The notes below the pieces were generated by a model, which did not search any database, had not been told where the DNA came from, and was given only the letters and a program-made list of their open reading frames with translations. 64,000 bases of DNA. Source: Pycnopodia helianthoides. Lineage: Eukaryota; Echinodermata; Asteroidea; Forcipulatida; Asteriidae. Within the stretch, counting starts at the first letter, position 1; every line of letters starts with the position of its first letter. The translations under genes and the position numbers were made by a program. Positions 12,801-24,800 of the stretch are shown here, one piece after another. The stretch spans positions 9,929,977-9,993,976 of the forward strand of contig CM063262.1 in the NCBI GenBank assembly GCA_032158295.1, written 5' to 3'.

Positions 12801-15800
12801 ACTCCTTGAATATCAGCCAAATCCTGCACTTCACTGAGATTTCACGGTGGTTTCGCAGCAAAGATTTTCATAGTAATATAGCAATTGTCTGATAAGCAAT
12901 TATGGCTAGAACACAGATTTTGGGGCGATAACGGGTTTGCCCTACTAAAAGGGTTCAACGAAATAAATAAAACTTCTAATGACACAGTGAAAAAAGTTTG
13001 TTTTAATTGTTTTGCGTCACGTAAATTTGGTTCACGCAGGCCCTCACACTATGAAAATCTTTGCTGTGAAACCCCGTGAAATCTCAGTGAAGTGCAGGAT
13101 TTGGCTGAAATTCAAGGATTTATTTCTCTTTCTCCATGCTTTAAGGGAATTGCGATTCCCTTAAATCACCTTAGAAAAAGAGTCTCCAAACCATTTACTG
13201 GCCTCCATGACTTTCACCGTGATTTCAGGGAATGCTCTCCATCCAAGCCTAGAACTCTTTAATTGGTGAATAATGTTTTCAGCAGTGCAGCACAGTAAAA
13301 ACATCAAGAAACACTTTGGCTCTGGCTAGTTAGAAAAGAACTCAGTGAAAACAAGGTGAAAAAGGGGAATATAAAATTTCAAGGAGAAAAGTGGATTTTC
13401 ACTCCATTTTCAAGAAGAACATTTTCATAGTGTCAGGCTGTAAAACAAAAAAATACTGCAAATACCTTTGTTAGAAGCTGCCATTGTTCTCTCCATCATT
13501 TCCGATCCCAATCGAGTCTGTGCTGCAACTGCTGCTAGGCCTGTCATCTGGTAGTCGAATCTTGTCGAAAGAAAAAGAATACAATTTCAAAGTCAATGAA
13601 CGATATTTAATTATCCTTTTATTAACTCTTGGTGGCGCACTATATTGTGATTTGAAGGGTACACCCCCACCAAATAAGGAGAAAACAGAGCGTCGACCTC
13701 ATTAACTTTTTGTAGGCCCTCAAAATAATCGATATTAGACTTATTTGAGAGCCCCAAAAAAGTGTTTAAGTGCAAAAAAATTGTCCAATTGTGACCTGGG
13801 GGTTGTTGACTTCAAACTTGAGGTATTTTGGATGACATAGGCCCTGAATTACATGGACCTATTTGCTGAGAGGTGTAGGGACATTTGTCAAGATTGATGC
13901 TCGGACGTTTTGAAAATTCCACCTGTGTAGGGGTGTTTTTATTTAGAGGGAGAATAACTTGAGGGGCCCAAGGACTCCCCATATCAATTTTAGCAGAGAG
14001 TCAATGAATAATTTCCCTTTACTGTAAAAAGCTGTGAGACTTCTAAGTATTTTTCGTGTATTTTTGAATATTTAGCATTTTGCACTCTATGCTATGGGAG
14101 TTTATTTAGTTGGGTGCACCCTGAGCGAATTAGGGAACCGTGTCACTCATTGTTAAGAGAAAGAAACTCCGGTGGTTTGGTCACGTCATGAGGTGGAACT
14201 TGGCTAACACTATGAACATTTTTGTATTGAAAATGAAGTGAAAATCCACTTTTCTCCTTGAAATTGTAAATTCCCCCTTTTCAACCTTGTTTTCACAGAG
14301 TTCTTTTGCCAGAGCATATAAATTATTTCACGTTTTTTTACTTTGCTGCACCGCTAAAAATTTGTTCACCAAAGAAACAGTTCTAGGCTTGGATGGAGAG
14401 CATTCCCTGAAATCACGGAGGTTTCACAGCAAAGACTTTCATAATGTAACATCATACTGGGGAGAGCAACAGGAGGAGCCAGAAAAAGAGGGCGACCGCC
14501 TCAGACATGGGTAGACAATGTGAAGGAGTGGACAGGATTGAACTATAGGAGCAAATTGTTGAAGACTGTGGAAGATTGAGAGTTGTGGAGGAAGTGTGTT
14601 TTGGCTGCCATCTCATTGCCCCTACGGCCTATTTACACTATGAAAATGTTCTTCTTGAAAATGGAGTGAAAATCCACTTTTCTCCTTGAAATTGTAAATT
14701 CCCCTTTTTCACCTTGTTTTCACTGAGTTCTTTTCTAACTAGCCAGAGCCAAAGTGTTTCACGATGTTCTTACTGTGCTGCACTGCTGAAAATATTATTC
14801 ACCAATTAAAGAGTTCTATAGGCTTGGAAGGAAAGCATTCCCTGAAATCACGGTGAAAGTCATGGAGGCCAGTAAATGGTTTGGAGACTCTTTTTCTAAG
14901 GTGGTTTAAGGGAATTGAAAGCACGGTGAAAGAGAAATAACTCCTTGAGTTTCAGCCCAAATCCTGCACTTCACTGAGATTTCACGGTGGTTTCACAGCA
15001 AAGATTTTGAATGGTGTTATACAGCTACAAGATAAAGTGAGAGTGAGTGATAGGGCCACTCAATGACTCACATACACCACTCAGATGTCACCTGCCCAGA
15101 GCAGCTTGGTGCCGTTTAAACAGATGCCGCACTGGTCATGGTCGTTTCCGAGGAAAAACATGTTCCGGATGGGCTTAATTGCAAGTCCAGCCTGTGAATG
15201 CGGAGCTGCCCTCAAATGATTTGGGGTTGAACAAAGACAAACTGACTGTTCAACCCCGATTATTTTTTAAATTTACCCAGTCAGTTTCCCTTGTGGTTTA
15301 TAAATTACTTGACAAAAACAAAACACAGTGCAAGTTTCACAAAACGTTATCCTCCATTGAGCTGTGCACAAATTGGGCATGCAGGTAGTCCAAGCTTTGT
15401 AGCTCTTTTTGTTAACATGTGATGTCACAGGTCAATATTTATCCTGAAGCTGCTCACATCACCAGTGACTGTATTTACCACAATTGCCCTTGCGAGCAGT
15501 CCATGAAAGAGCTAGACAATCTGGCCAAACAATGGCTAACTGACACCAATTGTATCATCTAATCGTAGCTTAATCTGAGATATCCGCATATATATATATA
15601 TAAAATTTGTAGGGTAGATGGCCTTAGCTTTTGATCCAAACCGGACCTTCGTCAGAGGCAAAAACAAGCACAAACGAAAAACATATCCATTTATAGCAAA
15701 AAAGAGAGGCAAAGAACAATGGGATGGTATCCAGAAAAAGGAGGAAAATTATAGCCAATCAAAGTTATTAGTTTACAAACAATGGGGCGGTCAAGAACCA

Positions 15801-18800
15801 ATCAGAGTTATGTGGTGGGGACAAAAGGATGGTCAGTGAAAGGGAGGATTACTGGACCAGGCGGGAGACATGAAAGGACAGGATTAAGGGCACGAGGCAT
15901 CGGGTATGATGCATATATATATATATATATATATACTCACATGCACGGTTTATCTTCCCCGCAGACAGATTCAAGCTCCCTGGTAGGCACGTCATCGGGT
16001 GGGTTGAATATAGGTGCAAAGTCATTAAACTGGTAATCTCCATGGGTGTATTTACCATCACTTAAGTAGACGAATAGTGTCGGAGTTGACGCCTCCCCTG
16101 AGCATAAATGAGCACAATTCAGAAATGCATTACAAAATATATCTAGACTCCTGTGAGAGATGGAATATCACTATGAAAATTATCGTCTTGTAAATGGAGT
16201 GAAAATCTACATGGGTTTTGAGGCATTGCAAGGTGAGGTATCAATATAAATTTGGTTTGCGGTAACATGTGTATAAATATCTACTTTGCTGTGTAGATTT
16301 TGTTCTTTAGAGAACTTGTCTTGCTATTTATTCTACTACCGCGGAGTAGATTTTCGGAATTCGGGAGACTTCTCAGTTCTCAAAAGAACTGTCCTGCTTA
16401 TTAACTACTACTACCTGGGCGGGAGGTAGGAAATCGGCCTGGACTACTACTTTAGCTTTAGCTTTGTGGAGTGAAAATCACCCTTGCTCCTTGAAGTTGC
16501 CAGGCATAATTGTGTTGTGCTTATATAGCTACTTTTTGTGTTTTAAGCAGCTCTGTGAAATTGGGTCCTGCTTTGATCATGAAGACACACCCCATTTATA
16601 AGCTTGCAATGCGATCCTGGAGAGATTCCCTCGAGCTCATGACAATTGAATACATTGGGAAATTGCAAAAGGTCAGAAGGTCTGTTTGGACCCCTGTGCA
16701 GGGTGCAGGAACAAATGGCATGGCCTATGGAAAGGCTGTTAAATTTCCAGGAGAAGTGGCACTTACGAAAATTTATAAATGGGACTTACACTATGAAAGT
16801 TTTTGTCTCGAAAATGGAGTGAAAATCCACTTTTCTCCTTCAAATTTTCAATTTCCCTTTTTCACCATGTTTTCACTGCGTTCTTTTGTAACATAGCCAT
16901 AGCCTAAATGTTTCACGTTGTTTTTATTGTGCTGCACTGCTGAAAACGTCATTTACCAACTAAAGAGGCCGGTAAATGGTCTGGAGACTCTTTTTCAAGG
17001 TGATTGAAGGGAATTGCAATTGGTCTAGAGAAATAATTCCTTGAACTTCAGCCAAATCATGCACTTCATTGAAATTTCACTGCGGTTTCACAATAAAGAT
17101 TTTCATAGTGATTGGTGGTTACCTTTCGAAGAAAAACCAAACAATTACTGATCATGAGGCTTACGCATTTAATTTTAGAATTACAGTTAAAATATTGGTG
17201 TAAAGAGTTAACAGATATCAACATGAATAAAATTAAACATCAAAACTGACTGATGTGATATTTGTTCTTACATTTTTGTCCAAAGTCCGTGAAGATGGTT
17301 TGTGAGGAGGCGGTTTTAGGGAGAGTGTTACCCTCCGGGTCCTTCAGATCATTTGACATGTCCCCATCCCAGCTTCCCATCAGTCCCTCAATCTCATTAA
17401 GTCCCTAGAAAGAAACAAAAACCTCGGATGTAATTGCAGGCAGTCAGGTTGGCGTAAAACGTGGTATCTTGCCTTGCCTTCCACCTCGGGGGACCCCGGT
17501 TCAAATCACACCGGGGGCACTACGTGGATTATGGTTCTCAGTCCCTGCCTGATTGCGTGGGGTTTTTCTTGAAACATTTCTCCGGGGGTTTTCCTGCTCC
17601 ACCTAAAACTGAAATTCATTGTCTTCTCTCTATGGGGTTCTTGGCTAGAATATAGTGATTAAGTTCGCTTTCTGAGAGTCCTTGATGGCTTAACAACCAG
17701 AATTAATCAATGAAATGATAAAGAAAATCAATCCTTTGGTACACATTAGTTTGCCTATGACAATAAACTCAGGGCGGTATACTCACCAGTTTGGGAAGGA
17801 GCAGTTTTTTTTAACACGCTCTTTCTTACACTATATGACAATTTTTGGCTTGAAAAAATGTAGTAAAAATCTGAGTGCACTGCTGAAAACGTTATTCACC
17901 AACTTAACAGTTCTAGGCTTGGATGGAGAGCATTCCCTGAAATCACGATGAAATTCCCAGAGGCCAGTAAATGGTCTGGTGACTCTTTTTTTCAAGGTGG
18001 GGAATTCCCTTCAAGCATGGTGAAAGAGAAATAACTCCTTGAATTTCAGCCAAATCCTGCACTTCACTGAGATTTCACGGTGGTTTAAAAGCAAAGATTT
18101 TCATAGTGGGAGTTAGCCCCCAGAAAGTACTCACACCAAAATGGTGCAACCCAAACATATGGACCATATGCACATGACGTCATTTGAGTAGGGCGGCCTC
18201 GGCTAGAGGCCAGAAGAAGGCTGCTCATTGGCTCATCCTTTGCGCCGCGCACACATAGATGTGCGTTTTCCATTGTTTCATCACCGTTCTACCTCTAAGA
18301 TTGCGGCGTGATGACGTCAATACAGTTGATGATGACGTCAGGTGATATTGGACTCTCAATAGATCCATTATGGTTGTAGGGCAACCTCGTCCCCAGGGTG
18401 TGTCGAGCAGTACGAGGTTGACCGCTCTCTCACCCTGGTATTGGATCATTTATATATCCAAAAATTTTGGATATGTATGTAAATTAGAATAGTCTGGCTG
18501 CTTTTCGAAATTCACATCTTCGTCATGGTCTCATGGTCAGGTACCAGATTTAATAGTCTGTTTGTACATTGGTTGCCGGCTGGCTGTTTTGACAAAGGTT
18601 AACACTTGGTTTTGTCCAATCACGGTCCGAGTAAGGAGTTTCCCTCCCAGGGTTTACTATTGTAAACATGGTTGGAAATAAAGTAAAGCATGGGGACGAG
18701 GTTGGGCTATAGGGCCTACCTTAAAATCTTCTGGGAGGAGCACCATACTATACACCAACTGGTTCCCGGCCTCAACAACAATCCCTATCTTTGACTGCGT

Positions 18801-21800
18801 GAATAGGAACACCATCTTCGATATAACTCCCGTGCCGGTGTTACCAGGGAAAAGCGCCAGGAAATCTAGAGCGGAAAATAAACCAATCAATTGTCTCGAT
18901 CAAAACTATGATTGCGACACAAGTCATTCTGTCTTTGAAAATGTTAAAATACAATAGTTATAGTGATAAAACTTTATTAAGCAACAAACACAAGGGAAAC
19001 TAAATAATTTCCATTGTGCTTTATTGCTTGATATTTTAAATAAAAAGATCGCATCGGCTTAAGGTGATCCCTCTGCTGCTGCTTCCCAGGCTGTATCGTT
19101 AAACTTGGGCGTGGTCCCTGGCTATTTGCTATACTTGCACGGATCCACCATGTGCGTGTTAGAGCCTCGACTTTACGTTAATCTGGCTGTCCCAGGTTCA
19201 TATCCAGCTCTAGTAATTTTTTCTTCGTCTAACCCAGAAACTGAGAAACATTCAAAGGTGCTGGCCTAGAGCAAGGAAGACAGTTTTCACATGTGTTCAT
19301 CTAAAAAGATGAATTTGTGATATTTTTGGAATCGTTAAATGTAGGTTTCATCAAAATTGATGGTTGTGCATTCGATAAAAACACAGAAATTAAAAGCAAT
19401 AAACAATATTTATTTGTCTTGAAAATGGAGTGAAAATCCACTTTCCTCCTTGAAATTGTAAATTGCCCCTTTTCACCTTGTTTTCACAGAGTTCTTTTGC
19501 CAAAGCCTAAGTATGTTGTTTTTACTATGCTGCACTGCTGAAAATGTTATTCACCAATTAAAGAGTGGGGCTTGGATGGAGAACAATCCCTGAATTCATG
19601 GTGAAATTCACAGAGGCCAGTAAATGGTCTAGAGACTATTTATTCAAGGTGGATTAACGGAATTGCAATTCCCTTAAAAAGAGAACAAATTCCTTGATCA
19701 TTTCAGCAAAATCCTGCACTTCACTAAGATTTCACACTGGTTTCACAGCAAAAATGTTCATAGTGTAAGGGAATTGCAATTCCCTTAAAGCATGGTGAAG
19801 GAGAAATAATTCCTTGAATTTCAGCCAAATCCTGCACTTCATCACTGAGATTTTTCATTTCGCAGCAAAGATTTTTATAGTGATATTCTGAATTGGCACT
19901 TACTTCCATACTGTTGCCACATGCTGTTTCCGATATCCTGCAGTTTGGCGGACTGGCCCACTCTCAGGGTCATCATTGTGACGTCATTGGTCTCGATCTG
20001 GATGCGATTTGCCATGTCGTTGCTCTCGCGCATCGCCAGAGTTGTCAGAACCGTAGCATTAACGGCTTTACCTGTTCATATACAGCAGACACGGAAAGTT
20101 ATACATACCAGTGCTTGAATTTGGAGGGAAAATCCACAAGACCGCAGGACTTGCAGCTCAGAATGTTTACTGGACCAGAATTTTGTTTACATGACCAGAA
20201 TCAAAAGGAGGCAATACTAGAATCAAAATGTGAACACAGTTTCATAAATATAAACTGTTTCACTTGAACAAGCACTAAAAGAAGACTGATCTCTTTTGTT
20301 GAATAGGTGATACAGAATTGAAATATATTCACGAAACTCAAACTCAACATTTGGACATCTTCTTTTTTTACAATGATATTGAATTGAAAATCACAAGACC
20401 ACTGGACTTGTCCCTTCTTGAGTTTACTGGCCCGGCGCTAAAATTACTGGCCTCGGGCCAGTGGTCCAGTGTAAAATTTGAGCCCCGCATACATCATGGA
20501 AAAGATTCCATCCATGACATATCCTCATATCCTGGCAGTCAGGTTGGCATAGTGGTAGATCTTGCCTTGCCTTCCACCTCTGGGGGACCCCGATTGAAAT
20601 CACATCGGGGCACCACGTGGATTGGGTTTTTCAGTCCCTGCCTGATTGCATGGGTTTTCCCTGGAATATTTCTCTAGGGTTTTCCTCTCACACCTAAAAC
20701 TGAAACTTCCTTTAGGGTTCTTGGCTAGTACAGTGATAAAGTTCGCTTTCTGAAAGTGCTTGGCTTCACAACCAGAATAAGAACCAGAATTTACCCTTTG
20801 TGGATAAACTTTCCCGCAACTGATTCTTAGGAATAGGTTTGAGAAGCACTGAACCCAATCAAGTTCTGGTGTTTCTGATCGCCAGAGTGTGGGTTTGAGC
20901 CAAAGTTGTGGCACTTGTGCCCTTGAGCAAGATACTCGACCATAATTGCTTTGTCATTCAGATAGAACATTAAGCTGTTTGTCCCGTGTGCTAGGATTTG
21001 AATCTAGAACACTTATCTTGGAAGAGTAGGGGTCAACCCTGGTGTTTCTGGTTCACATAGCAAGTACCCTTAATTACAGGTTTCCTCAGGATTGCAAGCT
21101 ACAGTGATTAAGTTAACTTATTTAAAAAAAAATGAGATATTGCCTAACTCACAAGGCCGGACGGCCACTTCAAGGTGCTACATTTAACTGATTTAGACCG
21201 TCGACCCAAATCGGCTGTCACTAACACTTTGCCATCTACTCCTGGGGCTGAAATAGGGTTACACCCCCTCCACAGTCCGTAAGGATTTAGGCATGGGTAT
21301 CATCCACTAGGAGCCTGGCTTGCTCAAGGGCACAAAGTGTCATGACCGGGATTCAAACCCACACCCTGCTGCTGACAACACCAGAGCTTGTGTCCATCGA
21401 ACTAGATCGCTCGGCCACGCGCGCCACTTATGATGCATCCTTGGTTTCACTATGATTATATAACAATAATAACAAAAAAATGATTACCATCTGAATTCAA
21501 AACTCTTTCAAATCTTCCTTCCATGCGGAACTCCGTCTTGGTGGTGGCTTCTTTAGTCTTGAGAAGGATGTACTCGCCCCAACCGTTGAATGTATAACTC
21601 ATGTTGTCGAAGGTCACAAAGTGCGGGTCTCCGTAAACCGTCGCTGGTGAAGATCAAGACACAAGAGGGCCAAAATAATCAAAAATGTTCACGTAGTTCA
21701 ATATAGGGCAGGACAAATATTTCCAATGGCTTGCTGTAATAATTATTATAACGTATAATAACAACTTAATTCTGATTTATGCAACTAGGAGAAATGTTTG

Positions 21801-24800
21801 ATAGTAATGTATGAGAAATGTATGATAGTAATGATCTGGATCACTGCCTAGTATAAAGTTAATTAAGGAAACCGCTTCATTCATAGTATGCCACATTGTT
21901 GTAAAAGTGAAATGTTGGGTCAAAGATCCGTTTTTGTCAACTATTGCTGATTTATAGGCAAAATTATGGGGCCCGATAGGAACGTATTTGACGAAACAAA
22001 ATCACATACACGTAAAACCACGGTTGGCCCAACTTGATCCCAGAAGTTTGATTATGTTTCTCGATGTTTCATGTGTACAAAACCTTATAGTGCCAGCATC
22101 CCAGCACTGGCGGCGTGGCCAGGAGGACTTGCTAAAAAAGATCGGCTTATAACCAAAAGAAAAACCTACCCGGACGAACTGGTTGGTAATCTTTACAGTC
22201 ACGCGTTGGCCTTGCTCGCTGATAGTAATGATCCGGATCGCTGCCTACAGCAATGCAGAACATGTACGGCACCAGGTCGCTGGTCACACTCCCCAGGGGT
22301 GGACTGGTCCCGCTGAAACGGCTGACACGATTGGAGAAGCTTCCAAAGATGGAGTCTTGGGCATAGACCAGGTTGTCGTGTTCGTCATAGCAGCATTCAC
22401 TTGCAGAATGGCTCGGACTACAATATGGGAGGAAAGTTAAACTCTTAAGACTCTCACTATGAAAATGTTCTTCTTGAAAATGGAGTGAAAATCCACTTTT
22501 CTCCTTGAAATTGTAAATTCCCCTTTTTCACCTTGTTTTCACTGAGTTCTTTTCTAAAAACTAGCCAGACCCAAAGTGTTTCACGATGTTTTTACTGTGC
22601 TGCACCTCTGAAAACATTATTCACCAAGAGTTCTAGGCTTGGATGGAGAGCATTCCCTGAAATCACGGTGAAAGTCATGGAGGCCAGTAAATGGTTTGGA
22701 GACTCTTTTTTTCAAGGTGATTTAAGGGAATTGCAATTCCCTTAAAGCATGGTGAAAGAGAAATAAATCCTTGAATTTCAGTGAGATTTCACGGTGGTTT
22801 CACAGCAAAGATTTTCATAGTGTCTCGGGTCAGAATTGACCCGAATCTGGGTCCGAAGGAGCCTGACCCTTTTTTGGGTTAGTTTAACTGGAATCTGTGT
22901 CAAAAATGACAAAGAAATGAGTCAAACTGAGGCAGAACCTTAGTCAAAAACTCATTTCTGACCCATTTCCGAGTCAGCCCTGGAAATGGGTCAAGCCCCT
23001 TGATGAGACCTGGAAATCAGGTAAATTTTTTAACTCAAGAGTTTTTAGAGTGTATATTTTTAAATTTCGAACCAACAGATTGTTAGTTTTAATGTAGTGA
23101 GATTTGAAGTACTTTGAACTCAATACTTCCCTGCCATATTCTAGAGCAGATGTCTTTCAAACTAGACCACTGAGATTGCCCGGTAGCTAAAGGCAGGTCG
23201 AATCCTCTGTGTTTATATCGCACGTTTTAACATGGCCACGTGATCTCCTCTCGACCAATCAGAATGGATAAAACTGCTCCAGGTATTTATGAATATCAAA
23301 TCAAATCACGTTCTTACCTTTGGGAAGGATATCGAGGACGCAGTGCTTGATGCCGGGTCTCGCGAAGCAGAAGTTAAGTTTCCTAAGGGCCTCCGGACTC
23401 TGTTTCGTGGAGTCACACCACGGGTTGGCCACAAAGCGGGCTTGATCGGCCAGGGCTTGCTGCAGGGTGCACGGGCACGCATTCACGTCCTGGACGAAGG
23501 CCGGCTTGAGTTGATCCTCCTCGAACCACTTCCGCAATACTCTTGTGACCACTGCTCCGGGTTGTCCTGGTAGTCATTTGTGCTGATCAGGTAACCGAGG
23601 AAGTGCAGGTCACCAGTGAGGATCACACCGTCCCTGAACAAAGATGGAGAAATCATTGAAAAACATAGAATACTATGAAGATATTAATAAACTCCAACGC
23701 ATCCAAAACTCTGCTGCTTGCTCGGTGTCTCTATCCAAGAAACGCAAACCACCTCACTCCAATTCTCAAAGATCTTCACTGGCTGCCGATCCGGCAGCGC
23801 ATTGATTACAAAATACATCTGCTCACCTTTAAGGCCCTAAATGGAACTGCTCCACATATTAACTACCTCCAGACATCATCTCCGCTCGTCTTCCCAAAAC
23901 CTCCTCACCACCACCACACCAAGAACTAAATCTTATGGCTCCAGGGCTTTTTCACACACCCCACCCAAGTTGTGGAATGCCCTAAGCCTCATTTTCTCTA
24001 AGAACAGCTACTTCCCTGGACAATTTCAAAGCCAACCTCAAATCCCACCTGTTTCAACTTGCTTATTCTCGCTCTTTGTAATTTTTCTTATTGTAAAGTG
24101 CATCGCGATTTCTCACAGTTATGTTTTGCGCTATATAAGATTTAACTATTATTATCATTATTATTAAAATCTTTGCTGTGAAACCACAATGAAAATATCG
24201 GTAAGTGCAGGATTCGGCTGACATTTTCAAAGAATTGTTTTTCTTTCACCATACTTAAGGGAATTGCAATTGTATTACGAGGAAACTTACGGTTTGGACG
24301 AGGCTGTGATACGAAGCTCCCATTGCGTTAGTTTCATCGATGTCCGGTTGGCTGTTGAGGTGAACGTGTACCTCCCACTGTTTGAAACGTTTACGGCTAT
24401 TGAGGTCTCCTACAAAACAATTATAGAACTGCTTTTGAAAAAAAATGAAATAACTGAAATAAATGAAATTAACTGAATAAATGAAAATAAAAATAATTGC
24501 TTTTGAACATAAACTTAAGCGCTTAAAAAAAAAACAAAAAAATGCTTTTGAAAAAAAATAAAAGCTTTTGAAAATTCGAATTACTGCTCTTGAATAACAA
24601 AAACTGCTTTTGAAAATTAAAAAAACGCTTTTGAAAATAACAATAATTGCTTTTGAACATAAACATAAGCCCTTAAAAAAAAAAAAAAAAAAAAAACTGC
24701 TTTTGAAAATAAAAATAACTGCTTTTGAAAATAGAAATTACTGCTCTTGAATAACAAAAACTGCTTTTGAACATGAAAATAACCGCTTTTGAAAATAAAA

